From contig NZ_CP069354.1 in NCBI RefSeq assembly GCF_016864375.1, positions 3,755,501 to 3,819,500 of the forward strand: 64,000 bases of DNA, given 5' to 3'. The DNA comes from Microvirga sp. VF16 (GTDB taxonomy: Bacteria > Pseudomonadota > Alphaproteobacteria > Rhizobiales > Beijerinckiaceae). Both the position numbers and the translations under genes were made by a program. The notes beneath the pieces are model-generated. The model made no database searches and had not been told where the DNA came from. It saw only the letters and a list, made by a program, of their open reading frames with translations. Shown here one piece after another: positions 28,349 to 37,920 of this stretch (position 1 is its first letter; every line of letters begins with the position of its first letter).

Positions 28349-29136
28349 CGAAGACGATCCTCCAGATCGACGATGTCTCGCGCGTGTTTCCCGGCGTGCG
28401 TGGCGGCGCACCGGTGCGTGCGCTCGAGCCCACGAACCTGCAGGTGGCGCAGAACGATTTCATCACGATCCTCGGCCCCTCCGGCTGCGGAAAATCCACG
28501 CTCCTGCGCATCGTCGCCGGCCTCGACCGCCCGAGCAATGGGCGCGTGCTGCTCAACGGCCGCGAGATCAAAGGCCCCGGTGCCGACCGTGGCATGGTGT
28601 TCCAATCCTACACCCTCTTTCCCTGGCTCACGATTGCGGAAAACATCGCCTACGGCCTGCGCGAGAAGGGCGTTCCGAAAGCGGAGCGCCAGGACATCGT
28701 CGCCTCCTATACCGAGAAAGTGGGCCTGCGCGGCTTCGAGAACCATTATCCCAAGCAGCTCTCCGGCGGCATGCAGCAGCGCACGGCGATTGCTCGCGCG
28801 CTTGCCAACGATCCGGAAATTCTGCTCCTCGACGAGCCCTTCGGCGCCCTTGACAACCAGACCCGCGGGCTGATGCAGGAATTGCTGCTCGGCATCTGGG
28901 AGCGCGAGCAGAAAACCGTGCTCTTCGTGACCCACGACATCGAGGAAGCGATCTTCCTCGCCTCGCGTGTCATCGTCATGTCGGCCCGCCCCGGCCGCAT
29001 CAAGGCCGACATCCCCGTCGACCTGCCGCATCCCCGTCACTACACCATGAAGACGACACCGGAATTCTCGGCCCTGAAGGCGCAGCTGACGGAAGAGATC
29101 CGCGTGGAAGCGATGCAGGCGGAAGGCGTGCATTAA
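28345..29136 (+). CDS. ABC transporter ATP-binding protein, SsuB/TauB type
   Basis: A 263-residue ATPase. Walker A is GPSGCGKST, the signature is LSGGMQQR, Walker B is ILLLDEPFGALD and the switch histidine is in VTHDIEEA. It energises the preceding permease. It is the last gene of the hut-linked transport operon. Confidence 0.93.
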   Translation: MTKTILQIDDVSRVFPGVRGGAPVRALEPTNLQVAQNDFITILGPSGCGKSTLLRIVAGLDRPSNGRVLLNGREIKGPGADRGMVFQSYTLFPWLTIAENIAYGLREKGVPKAERQDIVASYTEKVGLRGFENHYPKQLSGGMQQRTAIARALANDPEILLLDEPFGALDNQTRGLMQELLLGIWEREQKTVLFVTHDIEEAIFLASRVIVMSARPGRIKADIPVDLPHPRHYTMKTTPEFSALKAQLTEEIRVEAMQAEGVH

Positions 29137-29241
29137 TTCGCTGCGCCTATGACATAAGGCATTTGCGGTACTCTTCCGGGTGAATTGACGCTTCCGCCCT
29201 CTTCAGGCGACGCTTCGTGTCTCCGATACGGGGAAGGCACG

Positions 29242-30384
29242 ATGTTCAAGCGCCTGTTAGCCGGGTCCATCCTGATCGCCAGCGGCACGCCGGCCATGGC
29301 GGATATTCTCATCGATCAAGCCATGATCACGGCTGGTGAGCTGCGCATCGTCGGTCGATTGAGCAAACCGCGGCAGGTATCGATCTTCCTCGACGAACGG
29401 TTCGAGACGAAAGCGGATGCCAACGGTCGCTTCACCTTCCGGATCGCCTATCATCCCGCCACGTGCATCGTGAACCTTCAGGCAGAGACCGAGCAGCGGC
29501 AGGCGGTCATCGGCTTCTGCGGTCAGCGCGGCCCGGACGGATCGGGCACAGCACAGCAATCCGCCGCCGCTGCATCTGTCCAGCCTGGGCCCGTGGGACC
29601 GCCCGGTCCTCAAGGAGAACCCGGCCGCGACGGAGCGCCAGGTCCGCAGGGTGCTGCGGGACCGGAGGGGCCTCAAGGTCCGCAAGGAGCCGCCGGCCCT
29701 CCAGGACCGCGCGGCGAGCCCGGACCGGCCGGTCCGGTGGGAGCGCAAGGGCCTGCTGGGCCTCCCGGGAATATGGAAGCACGTGCCGTCCCTGAAGGGC
29801 AGCCAGGTCCCGCGGGGCCCGCAGGAGCTACCGGGCCCGAAGGCCCGGCGGGTCCTCCCGGTCCGCAGGGGCCCCAGGGTCTTGCAGGCCATCAGGGACC
29901 GCAGGGGCCCCAGGGTGTTCCGGGGCCGCGAGGCGAACCCGGACCCGCCGGCCCACCCGGCTCGATCGGGCAGCCTGGTCCTGTGGGAGCGGAAGGGCCG
30001 ATTGGGTCCGTGGGACCTGCCGGACCTCCAGGACCGCAGGGGATCGCCGGAGCCATCGGCCCCATCGGACCTCCGGGCCCCATTGGGCCCATCGGTCCAG
30101 CCGGCCTCACGGGTCCTGCCGGGCCTCCCGGTCCCTTGGGTCCGGAGGGAAAGATGGGTCCGGAAGGCAAGGCGGGACTGGCAGGAACGATCCTGCGCGT
30201 CTTCGTCCAGGAATGTGCTTCCCAGGGCCGATGCATGGCGCGCTGCGACCAGGACGAATACCCGATCAACGGCACATGCAACCGCGGCGACCGTCTCGAT
30301 ATGGATGAAGTCGGCGTGTATTGCTTCTCTACGAGTGAGAGCCCGAAGGGTATGATTGCTCGGGCGATCTGCGCGAAGAAGTGA
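29242..30384 (+). CDS. Exported collagen-like triple-helical protein
   Basis: A 380-residue protein. Residues 1-20 are a signal peptide ending PAMA. Residues 21-95 form a small beta-rich domain with two cysteines. Residues about 110-310 are Gly-X-Y repeats rich in proline, with one interruption near residue 175 (NMEARAVPEG). A C-terminal domain of about 65 residues has six cysteines, consistent with a disulfide-stabilised trimerisation head. GGGAAGG precedes the start. Bacterial collagen-like proteins act in adhesion or as surface stalks. The function here is unknown and the gene is monocistronic. Confidence 0.85.
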   Translation: MFKRLLAGSILIASGTPAMADILIDQAMITAGELRIVGRLSKPRQVSIFLDERFETKADANGRFTFRIAYHPATCIVNLQAETEQRQAVIGFCGQRGPDGSGTAQQSAAAASVQPGPVGPPGPQGEPGRDGAPGPQGAAGPEGPQGPQGAAGPPGPRGEPGPAGPVGAQGPAGPPGNMEARAVPEGQPGPAGPAGATGPEGPAGPPGPQGPQGLAGHQGPQGPQGVPGPRGEPGPAGPPGSIGQPGPVGAEGPIGSVGPAGPPGPQGIAGAIGPIGPPGPIGPIGPAGLTGPAGPPGPLGPEGKMGPEGKAGLAGTILRVFVQECASQGRCMARCDQDEYPINGTCNRGDRLDMDEVGVYCFSTSESPKGMIARAICAKK

Positions 30385-30427
30385 ACCGCTCGGGACGGAG
30401 AGAGCGGCCGGCTGAGAATCCCGTCAC

Positions 30428-30547
30428 GCGCTAGCACATCGTGCGGAAAAGTGGACCCGGTTTTCCGCGCCCGACGATGCGCCACTTAAGGGATTAGCAT
30501 CGGATCGATCCCAAAAGTGGAGTCCACTTTTGGGTCCGATGCTCTAA
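30428..30547 (+). repeat. Dispersed repeat B, copy 1 (two-hairpin element)
   Basis: An element of about 120 bp with a first hairpin around GTGCGGAAAAGTGG...GGTTTTCCGC and a second, CCCAAAAGTGG...CCACTTTTGGG, flanked by GCATCGGATC and GATGCTCTAA. A second copy in the same orientation lies at 42189-42312. It lies between the collagen-like gene and a convergent hypothetical gene. Confidence 0.85.
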
Positions 30548-30552
30548 GAGCC

Positions 30553-30930
30553 TCAGCCCACGAGGCTCGGAGCAAAGGTGCTGTTGAGCGGATGCGGGTT
30601 CCAAGTGCTGTCGGATGACGACACGACTTTGAGTGCACCGAACCAGCGATGCCTGAAGCGCGTTGCGGTCCTCAGGTCGTCGAAACCCACCAAGCCCCAC
30701 TCATCGAGCAGGTGATAGAAGTCCCAGGCACTTCCCTGCTCGTCGAGCCATCGGACAACTTCATGGTTCAGATCTCGCCCGCTCTCGTTCCAGACACGCC
30801 AATCATTGACCATGAAGACATGAGGCCAGAGCCTCGAATAGGCATCGACACCGTAGCACGCGGACGACACCATTTCCTCGTCGCGCCACGTCGCGACAAT
30901 GCTCTTCTTCAGTTGGTCCAAATCCGTCAT
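30553..30930 (-). CDS. Hypothetical protein, Trp-rich, soluble
   Basis: A 125-residue cytoplasmic protein with no signal or membrane segment and ten tryptophans. It contains WPHVFMVNDWRVWNESGRDLN and a DFYHLLDEWGLVGF helix-like block. No family was recognised. The start at 30930 (MTDLDQLKKSIVATW) is preferred to the one 14 codons upstream. Its stop codon lies inside a GAGCCT/AGGCTC hairpin that may terminate transcription. Confidence 0.5.
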   Translation of the reverse strand: MTDLDQLKKSIVATWRDEEMVSSACYGVDAYSRLWPHVFMVNDWRVWNESGRDLNHEVVRWLDEQGSAWDFYHLLDEWGLVGFDDLRTATRFRHRWFGALKVVSSSDSTWNPHPLNSTFAPSLVG

Positions 30931-31252
30931 CGCCCGTGTCTCAGATTGTGCAATCGCGCACCTGGACTGCATTCCGAAGCTCGTAATAGCATATAGGTGT
31001 AACCCAAGAGTAGTAGAGAAGATCCTTCAATGTGTCGCATCTAGGTCGAGCCTGCTGGCGACAGATCCAATACGTCGGACGCGTCCCTATTCGTCTATGG
31101 AAATGGTCCTAAGATCGCCTCTTACTCGAAAGCGGTAGCAAGACTAAGAATATCAATGACTTCTATCTGCTCATAAGTGGTAATCCCAAAGAGTCGGGGA
31201 ACGAATGCCTCTCTTGGTACCTATCTGGTTAATAGGTGCAGGGAGAACTTGC

Positions 31253-31477
31253 ATGACGCCAAACCAGGTTGAGCTTGTCGCGCAGGCGTTTTACGCTGCC
31301 GAGCATTCCGGCGACTGGGACGACGCTCCCGAGCTCCTGCAGGAGCAGTTCAGGGATCTGGCCCGCACGGCCATCACGCTCCTGCAACAGCAGATCTCCC
31401 ACTGCCGGGCATCCCTCATGCGGACGAAGATGTCCGAGCCCGCGCATGAGAAGGAAGCAGCTCAACTTCTGTCCTGA
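31253..31477 (+). CDS. Small conserved-looking hypothetical protein
   Basis: A 74-residue, mostly helical protein starting MTPNQVELVAQAFYAAEHSGDWDDAPE and containing a QFRDLARTAITLLQQQI helix. This AFYxAEHxGDWDxAPE...QFRxLAR pattern resembles small uncharacterised proteins of Rhizobiales. GGGAGA stands seven bases upstream of the start. The function is unknown. Confidence 0.6.
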   Translation: MTPNQVELVAQAFYAAEHSGDWDDAPELLQEQFRDLARTAITLLQQQISHCRASLMRTKMSEPAHEKEAAQLLS

Positions 31478-31596
31478 TTGCCATGGCGGCAGCATTAACG
31501 TCTCCCGTTGGAGACATGGAGCCCTCGATCCTTTTGTGGCATTGCGTCACCTCGTGTGACGAGCTACAGCGCCCTATCCATTCATAGGGGGCAGCA

Positions 31597-32364
31597 ATGG
31601 CGACACTCACGTGGAACGGCTCGTTCGGGTTCAACCTAGCCGACCTCGATCTGAGCAATCTTGCTTATGGGATCGACTACACCCAAACCTCGACCCACTT
31701 TGTCGTCAAATACAATTACAGCGGCTCCACGCGGGATGAATTCCGGGGCTCCGGCTTCACCTATAATGTCGATGGTGTTCCGACAGGGGGTGTCGTCACC
31801 AGCTATGCGTCCTACGATCTCGGCCGGAAGGTCGGCTCGATCGATGGCGCATCGATTGCCGTGACAACTTTGGCGAATGCGGCCGCGACCGGTTCGAGCT
31901 CGGACGACCTCAAAGTTTTCCGATCCGTTCTCTCCGGCAGCGACAGGATCACGGGCGGCAGCTACAGCGACAAGCTGGAAGGCTTCGGCGGCAATGACGT
32001 CCTGTATGGACGGCAAGGTGCGGACAGACTCTATGGCGGCTCCGGTGCCGATGCGTTCACGTTCAAGTCCGTCAGGGACAGCGCTGTCGATGCAGGCGAG
32101 CGCGACACGATCCAGGACTTCTCGGCCTCCCAGAAGGACAGGGTCGACCTGCGCTCCATCGACGCCAAGACAACCGTTGCCGGCAACCAGGCTTTCACCT
32201 TCATCGGCCGCAACGACTTTCACGACAAGGCTGGCGAGCTGCGCTACGAGAAATATGGTAGCGGCGTCCTGATCAGCGGCGACGTCAATGGCGACGGCAA
32301 TGCGGACTTTTCGATCCACATGAAGAATATCGCCAGCATCTCCAAATCCTACTTCGTGCTCTGA
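31597..32364 (+). CDS. Secreted RTX calcium-binding protein
   Basis: A 255-residue protein without a signal peptide. Residues 1-110 form a strand-rich domain of unknown function. Residues about 125-150 carry two or three GGxGxDxLYG nonapeptide repeats. The C-terminal region (about 155-250) resembles the M10 serralysin C-terminal domain (FTFKSVRDSAVDAGERDTIQDFS) and ends KSYFVL, a type I secretion-type tail. It likely depends on a TolC-type ABC exporter that is not in the window. It may share that exporter with the AlgE-like protein. Confidence 0.8.
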   Translation: MATLTWNGSFGFNLADLDLSNLAYGIDYTQTSTHFVVKYNYSGSTRDEFRGSGFTYNVDGVPTGGVVTSYASYDLGRKVGSIDGASIAVTTLANAAATGSSSDDLKVFRSVLSGSDRITGGSYSDKLEGFGGNDVLYGRQGADRLYGGSGADAFTFKSVRDSAVDAGERDTIQDFSASQKDRVDLRSIDAKTTVAGNQAFTFIGRNDFHDKAGELRYEKYGSGVLISGDVNGDGNADFSIHMKNIASISKSYFVL

Positions 32365-32403
32365 TCCCTTCGGGCACGAAGGTTTAATAAGGCATTCATA
32401 GTG

Positions 32404-32433
32404 AAAGGCGGCCCTGAATGGAGCCGCCTTTTT
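32404..32433. terminator. Bidirectional terminator between the RTX gene and dnaE2
   Basis: A perfect 9-bp stem (32404-32412 with 32423-32431), a 10-nt loop and T/A tracts at both ends lie between the convergent RTX and dnaE2 genes. Confidence 0.75.
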
Positions 32434-32457
32434 GGCACGAAGACTGGAGCGGCATCA

Positions 32458-35400
32458 TTACCGAAAATCCCGTGCCTTGATCCTGATCCCGTTCCCGACT
32501 CGCTGATGCATGGTATCCATGTTTCGAAGCTTGTCCTCGATCGCCGGCGCTTTGTGCGAATCGCAGCGGCTGTCATGCATGGCTTCGTCGCCACACCCAT
32601 ACAGCAAGGGGGATGGCTCCTCACGGTCCCCGACACTCCTGAGAAGATCGGAGAGGTCCAGCATGTGCTCCGCCACCACATGGATCACGTCTCCCTCCTT
32701 CTGCACGCGGCCACGACAGCCAATCATCCCCGATGACAGGATCAACCGTCGTTGCTGCTCGAAGAGGGACGGCCAGATGACGAGGTTTGCCACATCGGTC
32801 TCATCCTCGATCGTCATGAACGTCACTCCCTGCGCCGATCCCGGTCTCTGACGCACGAGGACGAAACCGGCGAGGCTGACGCGCCGGCCATCACGGATGT
32901 TCTTGAGCTCCGCACAACGGATCATACGGCGACGCTCCAGTTCCTCTCGCAGGAAGGCGACCGGATGACGCCGCAGTGTCAGGCCTTTCGAGCGATAATC
33001 CTCGACCACCTCGCGCCCTGCCGTCATCGGCGTCAAGGACACGTCCGGCTCGAACCCTTCCGCACGGAATCGTTCATCACGCTCGTCCGCCGCCGCAAAG
33101 AGCGGCAGAGGGGTATCGCTCAGCCCCTTGATTGTCCAAAGCGCATCCCGGCGATTGACATTTAGGGAGCCAAAGGCGTCGGCCTCGGCGAGCCGTTCGA
33201 GAGCGGCAACCTTCACCTTCGCGCGAAGCCACATATCCTCGATTGAACCGAAGAGGACATAACTGCGTGCCGCAACAATCGAGGCGGCATCGCCATTGGC
33301 GAGCCCCTTTGCCATGCGAAGCCCGAGGCGTACAGCATAGCGGCCCTTCCGGCCAGTCGGTTCCAACGTGCAGTCCCAGCGCGAGTGATTCACGTCCACC
33401 GGCAGGACGTCGACCCCATGCTCCCTCGCATCGCGTACGATCTGCGCCGGCGCGTAGAAACCCATAGGCTGCGAGTTCAAAAGAGCGCAGCAGAACACGT
33501 CCGGATGGTGGCATTTCATCCAGGACGAGGCATAGGCGATCAGAGCGAAGCTTGCGGCATGGCTCTCTGGGAAGCCATAGGAGCCGAAACCCTCGAGCTG
33601 CTTGAAGATGCGTTCGGCGAATTCCTGCGTGTAGTTTCGAGCCAGCATCCCCTGGATGAGCTTGGTCTGAAATTTCGAGACATCGCCGTGGGCTTTGAAG
33701 GTCGCCATGGAGCGCCGCAGCTGATCGGCCTCCGAGGGTGTGAAGCCCGCGCATTCGATGGCGACGCGCATCGCCTGTTCCTGAAAGAGTGGCACACCGA
33801 GCGTCTTGCCGAGAACGTTTTCAAGCTCCGGTGTCGGATAAGATACTTCTTCGCGGCCCTCCCGCCTGCGGATGAAGGGATGAACCATGTCGCCCTGGAT
33901 CGGTCCGGGCCGGACGATCGCCACCTCGATCACGAGATCGTAGAATGTTTCGGGCTTCAGCCGCGGCAGCATCGCCATCTGCGCGCGGCTTTCGATCTGG
34001 AACACGCCGATCGTATCGGCGCGGCGGATCATGGCGTAGGTCTCAGGATCCTCCGCCGGAATGGACGCCAGATCGTGGCTGATATCCTTGTGCTCCAGCA
34101 GGAGCTCGAAGGACCGGCGCATGCAGCCGAGCATGCCGAGGCCCAGCACATCGACCTTCATGAATTTCAGGATCTCGATATCGTTCTTGTCCCATTCGAT
34201 GACCTGCCGGTTCTCCATGGCGGCGGGCTCGATGGGCACCAGATCGTCGAGACGGTCCTGCGTCAGCACGAAGCCACCCGGATGCTGCGAGAGATGGCGC
34301 GGCGTGCCAATCAACTCGCGGGCCAGTTCAAGGGTCAACCGCAGGCGCGGATTATCGAGGTTGAGGTTCAAGTCCTTGACCTCTTCCTCGCTCACGCCTT
34401 CCGCACCCCAGCCTCGGACAAGGCCTGACAGAGCACTCGTCACATCCTCCGGCATGCCCAGCACTTTGCCGACTTCGCGCACCGCCCCACGGGCGCGATA
34501 ACAGCTCACGACGGCGGTGAGCGCAGCCCGGTTGCGGCCATAGGTGTCGTAGATCCACTGGATCACCTCCTCGCGCCGCTCGTGCTCGAAATCCACGTCG
34601 ATGTCGGGCGGTTCGTTGCGTTCCTGCGAGATGAAGCGTTCGAAGAGAAGACCGGAGCGGACGGGATCGATGGAGGTGATGCCGAGCACGTAGCATACGG
34701 CGGAATTCGCCGCCGAGCCGCGTCCTTGGCACAGGATGCCTTGGCCGCGGGCGAAGCTCACGATGGAATGAACGGTCAGGAAATAAGGAGCGTAGTTGAG
34801 GCTCTCGATCAGTTTGAGCTCATGCCGCAGTTGCGATGCCTCTCGATCCGGCAAATCCTTGCCGTACCGTCTCTCGGCTCCCTCCCAGGTCAACCGCTCC
34901 AGTTTCTCCTGTGCGGTCTCGCCCGGCTCTGTCTCGCTCGGATATTGATAGCGCAGCTCATCAAGGGAGAAGCGACAGCGTCTGACGATTTCGTCCGTTC
35001 GTGCGAGCGCTTCAGGATGCCTCTCGAACAGACGCACCATCTCAGCCGGATCCTTGAGGAAGCGGTCCGCATGCCGCTCCAGACGGAAGCCAGCCTCGTC
35101 GATGGAGCAACCCTGGCGGATGCAGGACACGACGTCCTGTAGCATCCGGCGCGAGGGATGGTGATAGAGGACATCGCCCATCGCGACTGTTGGCACGCCC
35201 GCAGCTTGCGCCGCCTGCTCGACCTGCCACAGACGAAGATGCTCATTGGATGCGAAGCGGCGGATCAGCGCCATATAGGCGCGATTGCCGAAGGTGTGCT
35301 TCAATCGCTGCAGATTGAACGACAGGCTTTCATCGGCATGATCGCCGAGCAGCACCGCAAGCAGGCCTTCGTTCCAAGCCTCCACATCCTCCCACGCAAG

Positions 35401-35715
35401 CGCGCATTTGCCCTTCCCTGCTCGGCTCTTGCCGAGACTCAGCAACCGGCACAGGCGCGAATAGGCCGCGCGATCCGTCGGATAAACAAGAAGCGAAGTA
35501 TTATCCATGAGATCGAGCCGGCAACCGACCACGAGGCGCACGCCCGTTTCCTTGGCAGCTTCATAGGCCCGCACGATTCCGGCCAAGGAATTGCGGTCGA
35601 CAATTCCGAGCGCGGACAAGCCGACGAGCTTCGCCTGTTCGAACAGCTCGCGCGGGCTCGAAGCGCCGCGCAGGAACGAGAAATGCGTCGTGACCTGGAG
35701 CTCCGCATAGGTCAT
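32458..35715 (-). CDS. dnaE2: Error-prone DNA polymerase III alpha subunit DnaE2
   Basis: A 1085-residue C-family polymerase. The N-terminal PHP domain starts YAELQVTTHFSFLRGAS. The catalytic block PPDIDVDFEHERREEVI carries the aspartates. The C-terminal OB-fold and the typical IRIKARDFR end are present. DnaE2 performs translesion synthesis after DNA damage together with ImuA and ImuB. The start at 35715 overlaps the imuB stop by 4 bp (ATGA). Expression should be SOS-controlled from the imuA promoter. Confidence 0.95.
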   Translation of the reverse strand: MTYAELQVTTHFSFLRGASSPRELFEQAKLVGLSALGIVDRNSLAGIVRAYEAAKETGVRLVVGCRLDLMDNTSLLVYPTDRAAYSRLCRLLSLGKSRAGKGKCALAWEDVEAWNEGLLAVLLGDHADESLSFNLQRLKHTFGNRAYMALIRRFASNEHLRLWQVEQAAQAAGVPTVAMGDVLYHHPSRRMLQDVVSCIRQGCSIDEAGFRLERHADRFLKDPAEMVRLFERHPEALARTDEIVRRCRFSLDELRYQYPSETEPGETAQEKLERLTWEGAERRYGKDLPDREASQLRHELKLIESLNYAPYFLTVHSIVSFARGQGILCQGRGSAANSAVCYVLGITSIDPVRSGLLFERFISQERNEPPDIDVDFEHERREEVIQWIYDTYGRNRAALTAVVSCYRARGAVREVGKVLGMPEDVTSALSGLVRGWGAEGVSEEEVKDLNLNLDNPRLRLTLELARELIGTPRHLSQHPGGFVLTQDRLDDLVPIEPAAMENRQVIEWDKNDIEILKFMKVDVLGLGMLGCMRRSFELLLEHKDISHDLASIPAEDPETYAMIRRADTIGVFQIESRAQMAMLPRLKPETFYDLVIEVAIVRPGPIQGDMVHPFIRRREGREEVSYPTPELENVLGKTLGVPLFQEQAMRVAIECAGFTPSEADQLRRSMATFKAHGDVSKFQTKLIQGMLARNYTQEFAERIFKQLEGFGSYGFPESHAASFALIAYASSWMKCHHPDVFCCALLNSQPMGFYAPAQIVRDAREHGVDVLPVDVNHSRWDCTLEPTGRKGRYAVRLGLRMAKGLANGDAASIVAARSYVLFGSIEDMWLRAKVKVAALERLAEADAFGSLNVNRRDALWTIKGLSDTPLPLFAAADERDERFRAEGFEPDVSLTPMTAGREVVEDYRSKGLTLRRHPVAFLREELERRRMIRCAELKNIRDGRRVSLAGFVLVRQRPGSAQGVTFMTIEDETDVANLVIWPSLFEQQRRLILSSGMIGCRGRVQKEGDVIHVVAEHMLDLSDLLRSVGDREEPSPLLYGCGDEAMHDSRCDSHKAPAIEDKLRNMDTMHQRVGNGIRIKARDFR

Positions 35716-37217
35716 GCGAACAGCCCGTGCAGCCACCAGCGCCCGCCCTGAGCCGCCGGCGCATCGCGAAAGAGCCAGAAACGCGCACCCTGCTCATTCT
35801 CGACCCGGTAGTAGTCCCGCAGGGACGCGCGTTCACGCTCGGACTTCCACCACTCGCCCGTGATGCGCTCCGGTCCGTCGGCTCTCACCACGCGATGCTG
35901 CACCCGGCGCCAGACGAAAAAGCGGGGCGGATGATCCGGCAGCAGTGCCATGGCCGTCACAGGCTCGGGCGGATCGAGAAGACGCGTCGGCCGCGGCAGG
36001 TTCTCCGGCCAGACAACGCCTATTGCAGGAGAGAGAGGCGGAACGCGCTTCATGGACCGTTCCGGCACGCGGCTTTCGACGGGAGCGAGACGGTAGACGC
36101 GCTTTGGCCCGAGCCGTGCACTGAGTCGATCGACGAGGCGGCTCAAATCCACATCGGCCGTGTCGCCCTCCGTCAATCCATTCGCCTCGATTTGCCTCTC
36201 GCTCAGCGGCTCGGCCTTGCTGGCAATAAGCATGGCCGCTTCGATACCGAAGCCAGGATCGACCGTTTGCAGGCGTTCGTGGAATAGCTTTGCAAGATGG
36301 CCCGCCTCGCGTGTCGCTTTCGCGGTTCCGACGCGAAGCGCAGTGCTGCGCCGGTCGATGCGCTCGAACACAAGATCGAGACGGCGCACACCGAGAGATG
36401 CGCGTTCGAGATCGCGGCAGAGCCTGTCAGCAAGCCTTTTCACCACGCTCTGCAGATCCTCGAGCCGTCCGATCGGCTCGACGAAGGTGACGCGCTGTGC
36501 CGGCATTTCTGTCGGAACGAGCGGATTGAGCGGCTCGAAGACATGCCCGAAAGCCTGATCGAGCCGAAGCGCCACTTCCTTGCCGAAGCGACGAACCAGC
36601 GGCGCGCGCGGCATGGCTGCAAGCTGCCCGATGCGTTCAATCCCAAGTCGATGCAGCGCCTCGACTGTTGCCGGCGGCACGCGCAGAGCAGGAACTGGCA
36701 GATTCGCCACCGCTTCTATGGAACGGCCAGGAGGAATGACAATCTCTTTTCCATATCGCACGACGGCCCAGGCCGTGCCCGGCGCATCGGCCACGCAGGC
36801 ATCTGCGCCAATCTTTTGGTCACGAATACGTCGGACGAGTTTGGTGAGGAGTTCTTTTTCACCTCCGTGCAAATGATCTGCACCGGCAATGTCGATCCAC
36901 ACGCCGTCAGGAGGATTGGGAGCGACGATGGGCGAGTAGCCGATGCACCAGCGCGCCAGCTCAGTGAGAGAGGCTTCGTCCTCCTCCGGCGTCGCATCGA
37001 CGATATGCAGGTTCGGCACCAGCGCTTGCGCGTGAGCGATGGTCTGGCCGGGGTGCAGGCCAAGTTCGTGCGCCGCGTGATCGACAGAAGCGACCAGGCG
37101 GCGCGAACCTTCCGTTTTCACGGTAACGAGCGGCTCACCGTGCGGCGGCGCGCCTTTGCGGCGCCTGATCCGGTCGGTCGGCCAGGTCGGGAGATAGAGC
37201 GAGACGACCCTTCGCAT
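35712..37217 (-). CDS. imuB: Y-family-like polymerase ImuB
   Basis: A 501-residue Y-family homologue. The N-terminus (RRVVSLYLPTWPTDRIRR) has the ImuB form in which the catalytic acidic residue of DinB is absent. A palm/finger region (WIDIAGADHLHGGE), HhH motifs (VEALHRLGIERIGQLAAM) and a long C-terminal tail follow. Known ImuBs are non-catalytic adaptors that bind the beta clamp and recruit ImuA and DnaE2. The start at 37217 lies 83 nt inside imuA in another frame. Confidence 0.93.
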   Translation of the reverse strand: MRRVVSLYLPTWPTDRIRRRKGAPPHGEPLVTVKTEGSRRLVASVDHAAHELGLHPGQTIAHAQALVPNLHIVDATPEEDEASLTELARWCIGYSPIVAPNPPDGVWIDIAGADHLHGGEKELLTKLVRRIRDQKIGADACVADAPGTAWAVVRYGKEIVIPPGRSIEAVANLPVPALRVPPATVEALHRLGIERIGQLAAMPRAPLVRRFGKEVALRLDQAFGHVFEPLNPLVPTEMPAQRVTFVEPIGRLEDLQSVVKRLADRLCRDLERASLGVRRLDLVFERIDRRSTALRVGTAKATREAGHLAKLFHERLQTVDPGFGIEAAMLIASKAEPLSERQIEANGLTEGDTADVDLSRLVDRLSARLGPKRVYRLAPVESRVPERSMKRVPPLSPAIGVVWPENLPRPTRLLDPPEPVTAMALLPDHPPRFFVWRRVQHRVVRADGPERITGEWWKSERERASLRDYYRVENEQGARFWLFRDAPAAQGGRWWLHGLFA

Positions 37218-37887
37218 CGCAGGCCTCGACAATCCAGGAGTAAGGTTCGCCGCCACGGCAGCGCAGGAGTTCGACATGCCATCGGGCACGACCTAAGCCC
37301 GGTGTCGGTGGAGCATGAGAGGCGAAGGGAGAGATGCGCCAGCGCGTGACAGCTGCGGAGGGAAGGCCTGTCAGCTCCTTCTCGGCCACAGTCCACCAGC
37401 GCCGCAGTGCAAGAGCCGGAACGCCCGAGGCCTCGGCCGCGAGCTGCAGACGGCGGGATGCGGTGAGGCCGAGGCTCGTCACCTCGCCGATGACGGCGGC
37501 AAGCCCCCGCTCGCGCAGCCCCTCCTCCATGACGGCCAGAACCTCGCGCTCGCGAAAGGTCTCGGCGTAAATCACGCGGTCGGGATGCAGGCCTACGCTC
37601 ATCAGGCCGGGCACGAATAGATCGCGGCGGTTGAGGCACCAGAGCACGGGTCCCTTGAGCCGTGCGGCGATGCCGGCGATGAAGAGGGTCGCAGCGCCCG
37701 CGAACTCCGCCGCAGGACCGCCCTCGACCATCTCGTGCAGAGCCCCAAGAGCAAGGCCTCCCTGAGGAAGTCGCCGGTCGACGGCAGCAACGGCAAAAGG
37801 CAGAGGGCGACGCCTGTGCCGCCCTCCTTCCAGGCGCTCGATCCGGTGCCGCAAATCGGCAAGCGTCGTCTGTTGCCCGGCCCGCAT
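37135..37887 (-). CDS. imuA: SOS mutagenesis protein ImuA
   Basis: A 250-residue RecA-fold-like protein of the ImuA family. Landmarks are LPQGGLALGALHEM near residue 38, LWCLNRRDLFVPGL, and a C-terminal WHVELLRCRGGEPYSWIVEACDA block. The Walker A lysine of RecA is replaced, as is usual for ImuA. It is the first gene of imuA-imuB-dnaE2, and its 3' end overlaps imuB by 83 nt. A LexA box lies 34 bp upstream. Confidence 0.9.
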   Translation of the reverse strand: MRAGQQTTLADLRHRIERLEGGRHRRRPLPFAVAAVDRRLPQGGLALGALHEMVEGGPAAEFAGAATLFIAGIAARLKGPVLWCLNRRDLFVPGLMSVGLHPDRVIYAETFREREVLAVMEEGLRERGLAAVIGEVTSLGLTASRRLQLAAEASGVPALALRRWWTVAEKELTGLPSAAVTRWRISPFASHAPPTPGLGRARWHVELLRCRGGEPYSWIVEACDAKGRLALSPDLADRPDQAPQRRAAAR

Positions 37888-37920
37888 GCGCCTTGCTCAA
37901 CCTGTCCGTCGTTTCAAGAT

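Noticed and set aside
29580..30180. Possible tandem repeat or CRISPR-like array in the Gly/Pro-rich segment
   Set aside because: The periodicity is the 9-base Gly-X-Y codon pattern of a collagen-like protein, with varied codons and no spacer structure.
33385..34428. A 347-codon open frame antisense to dnaE2
   Set aside because: It lies wholly within the polymerase gene and its composition is that of a reverse-frame shadow.
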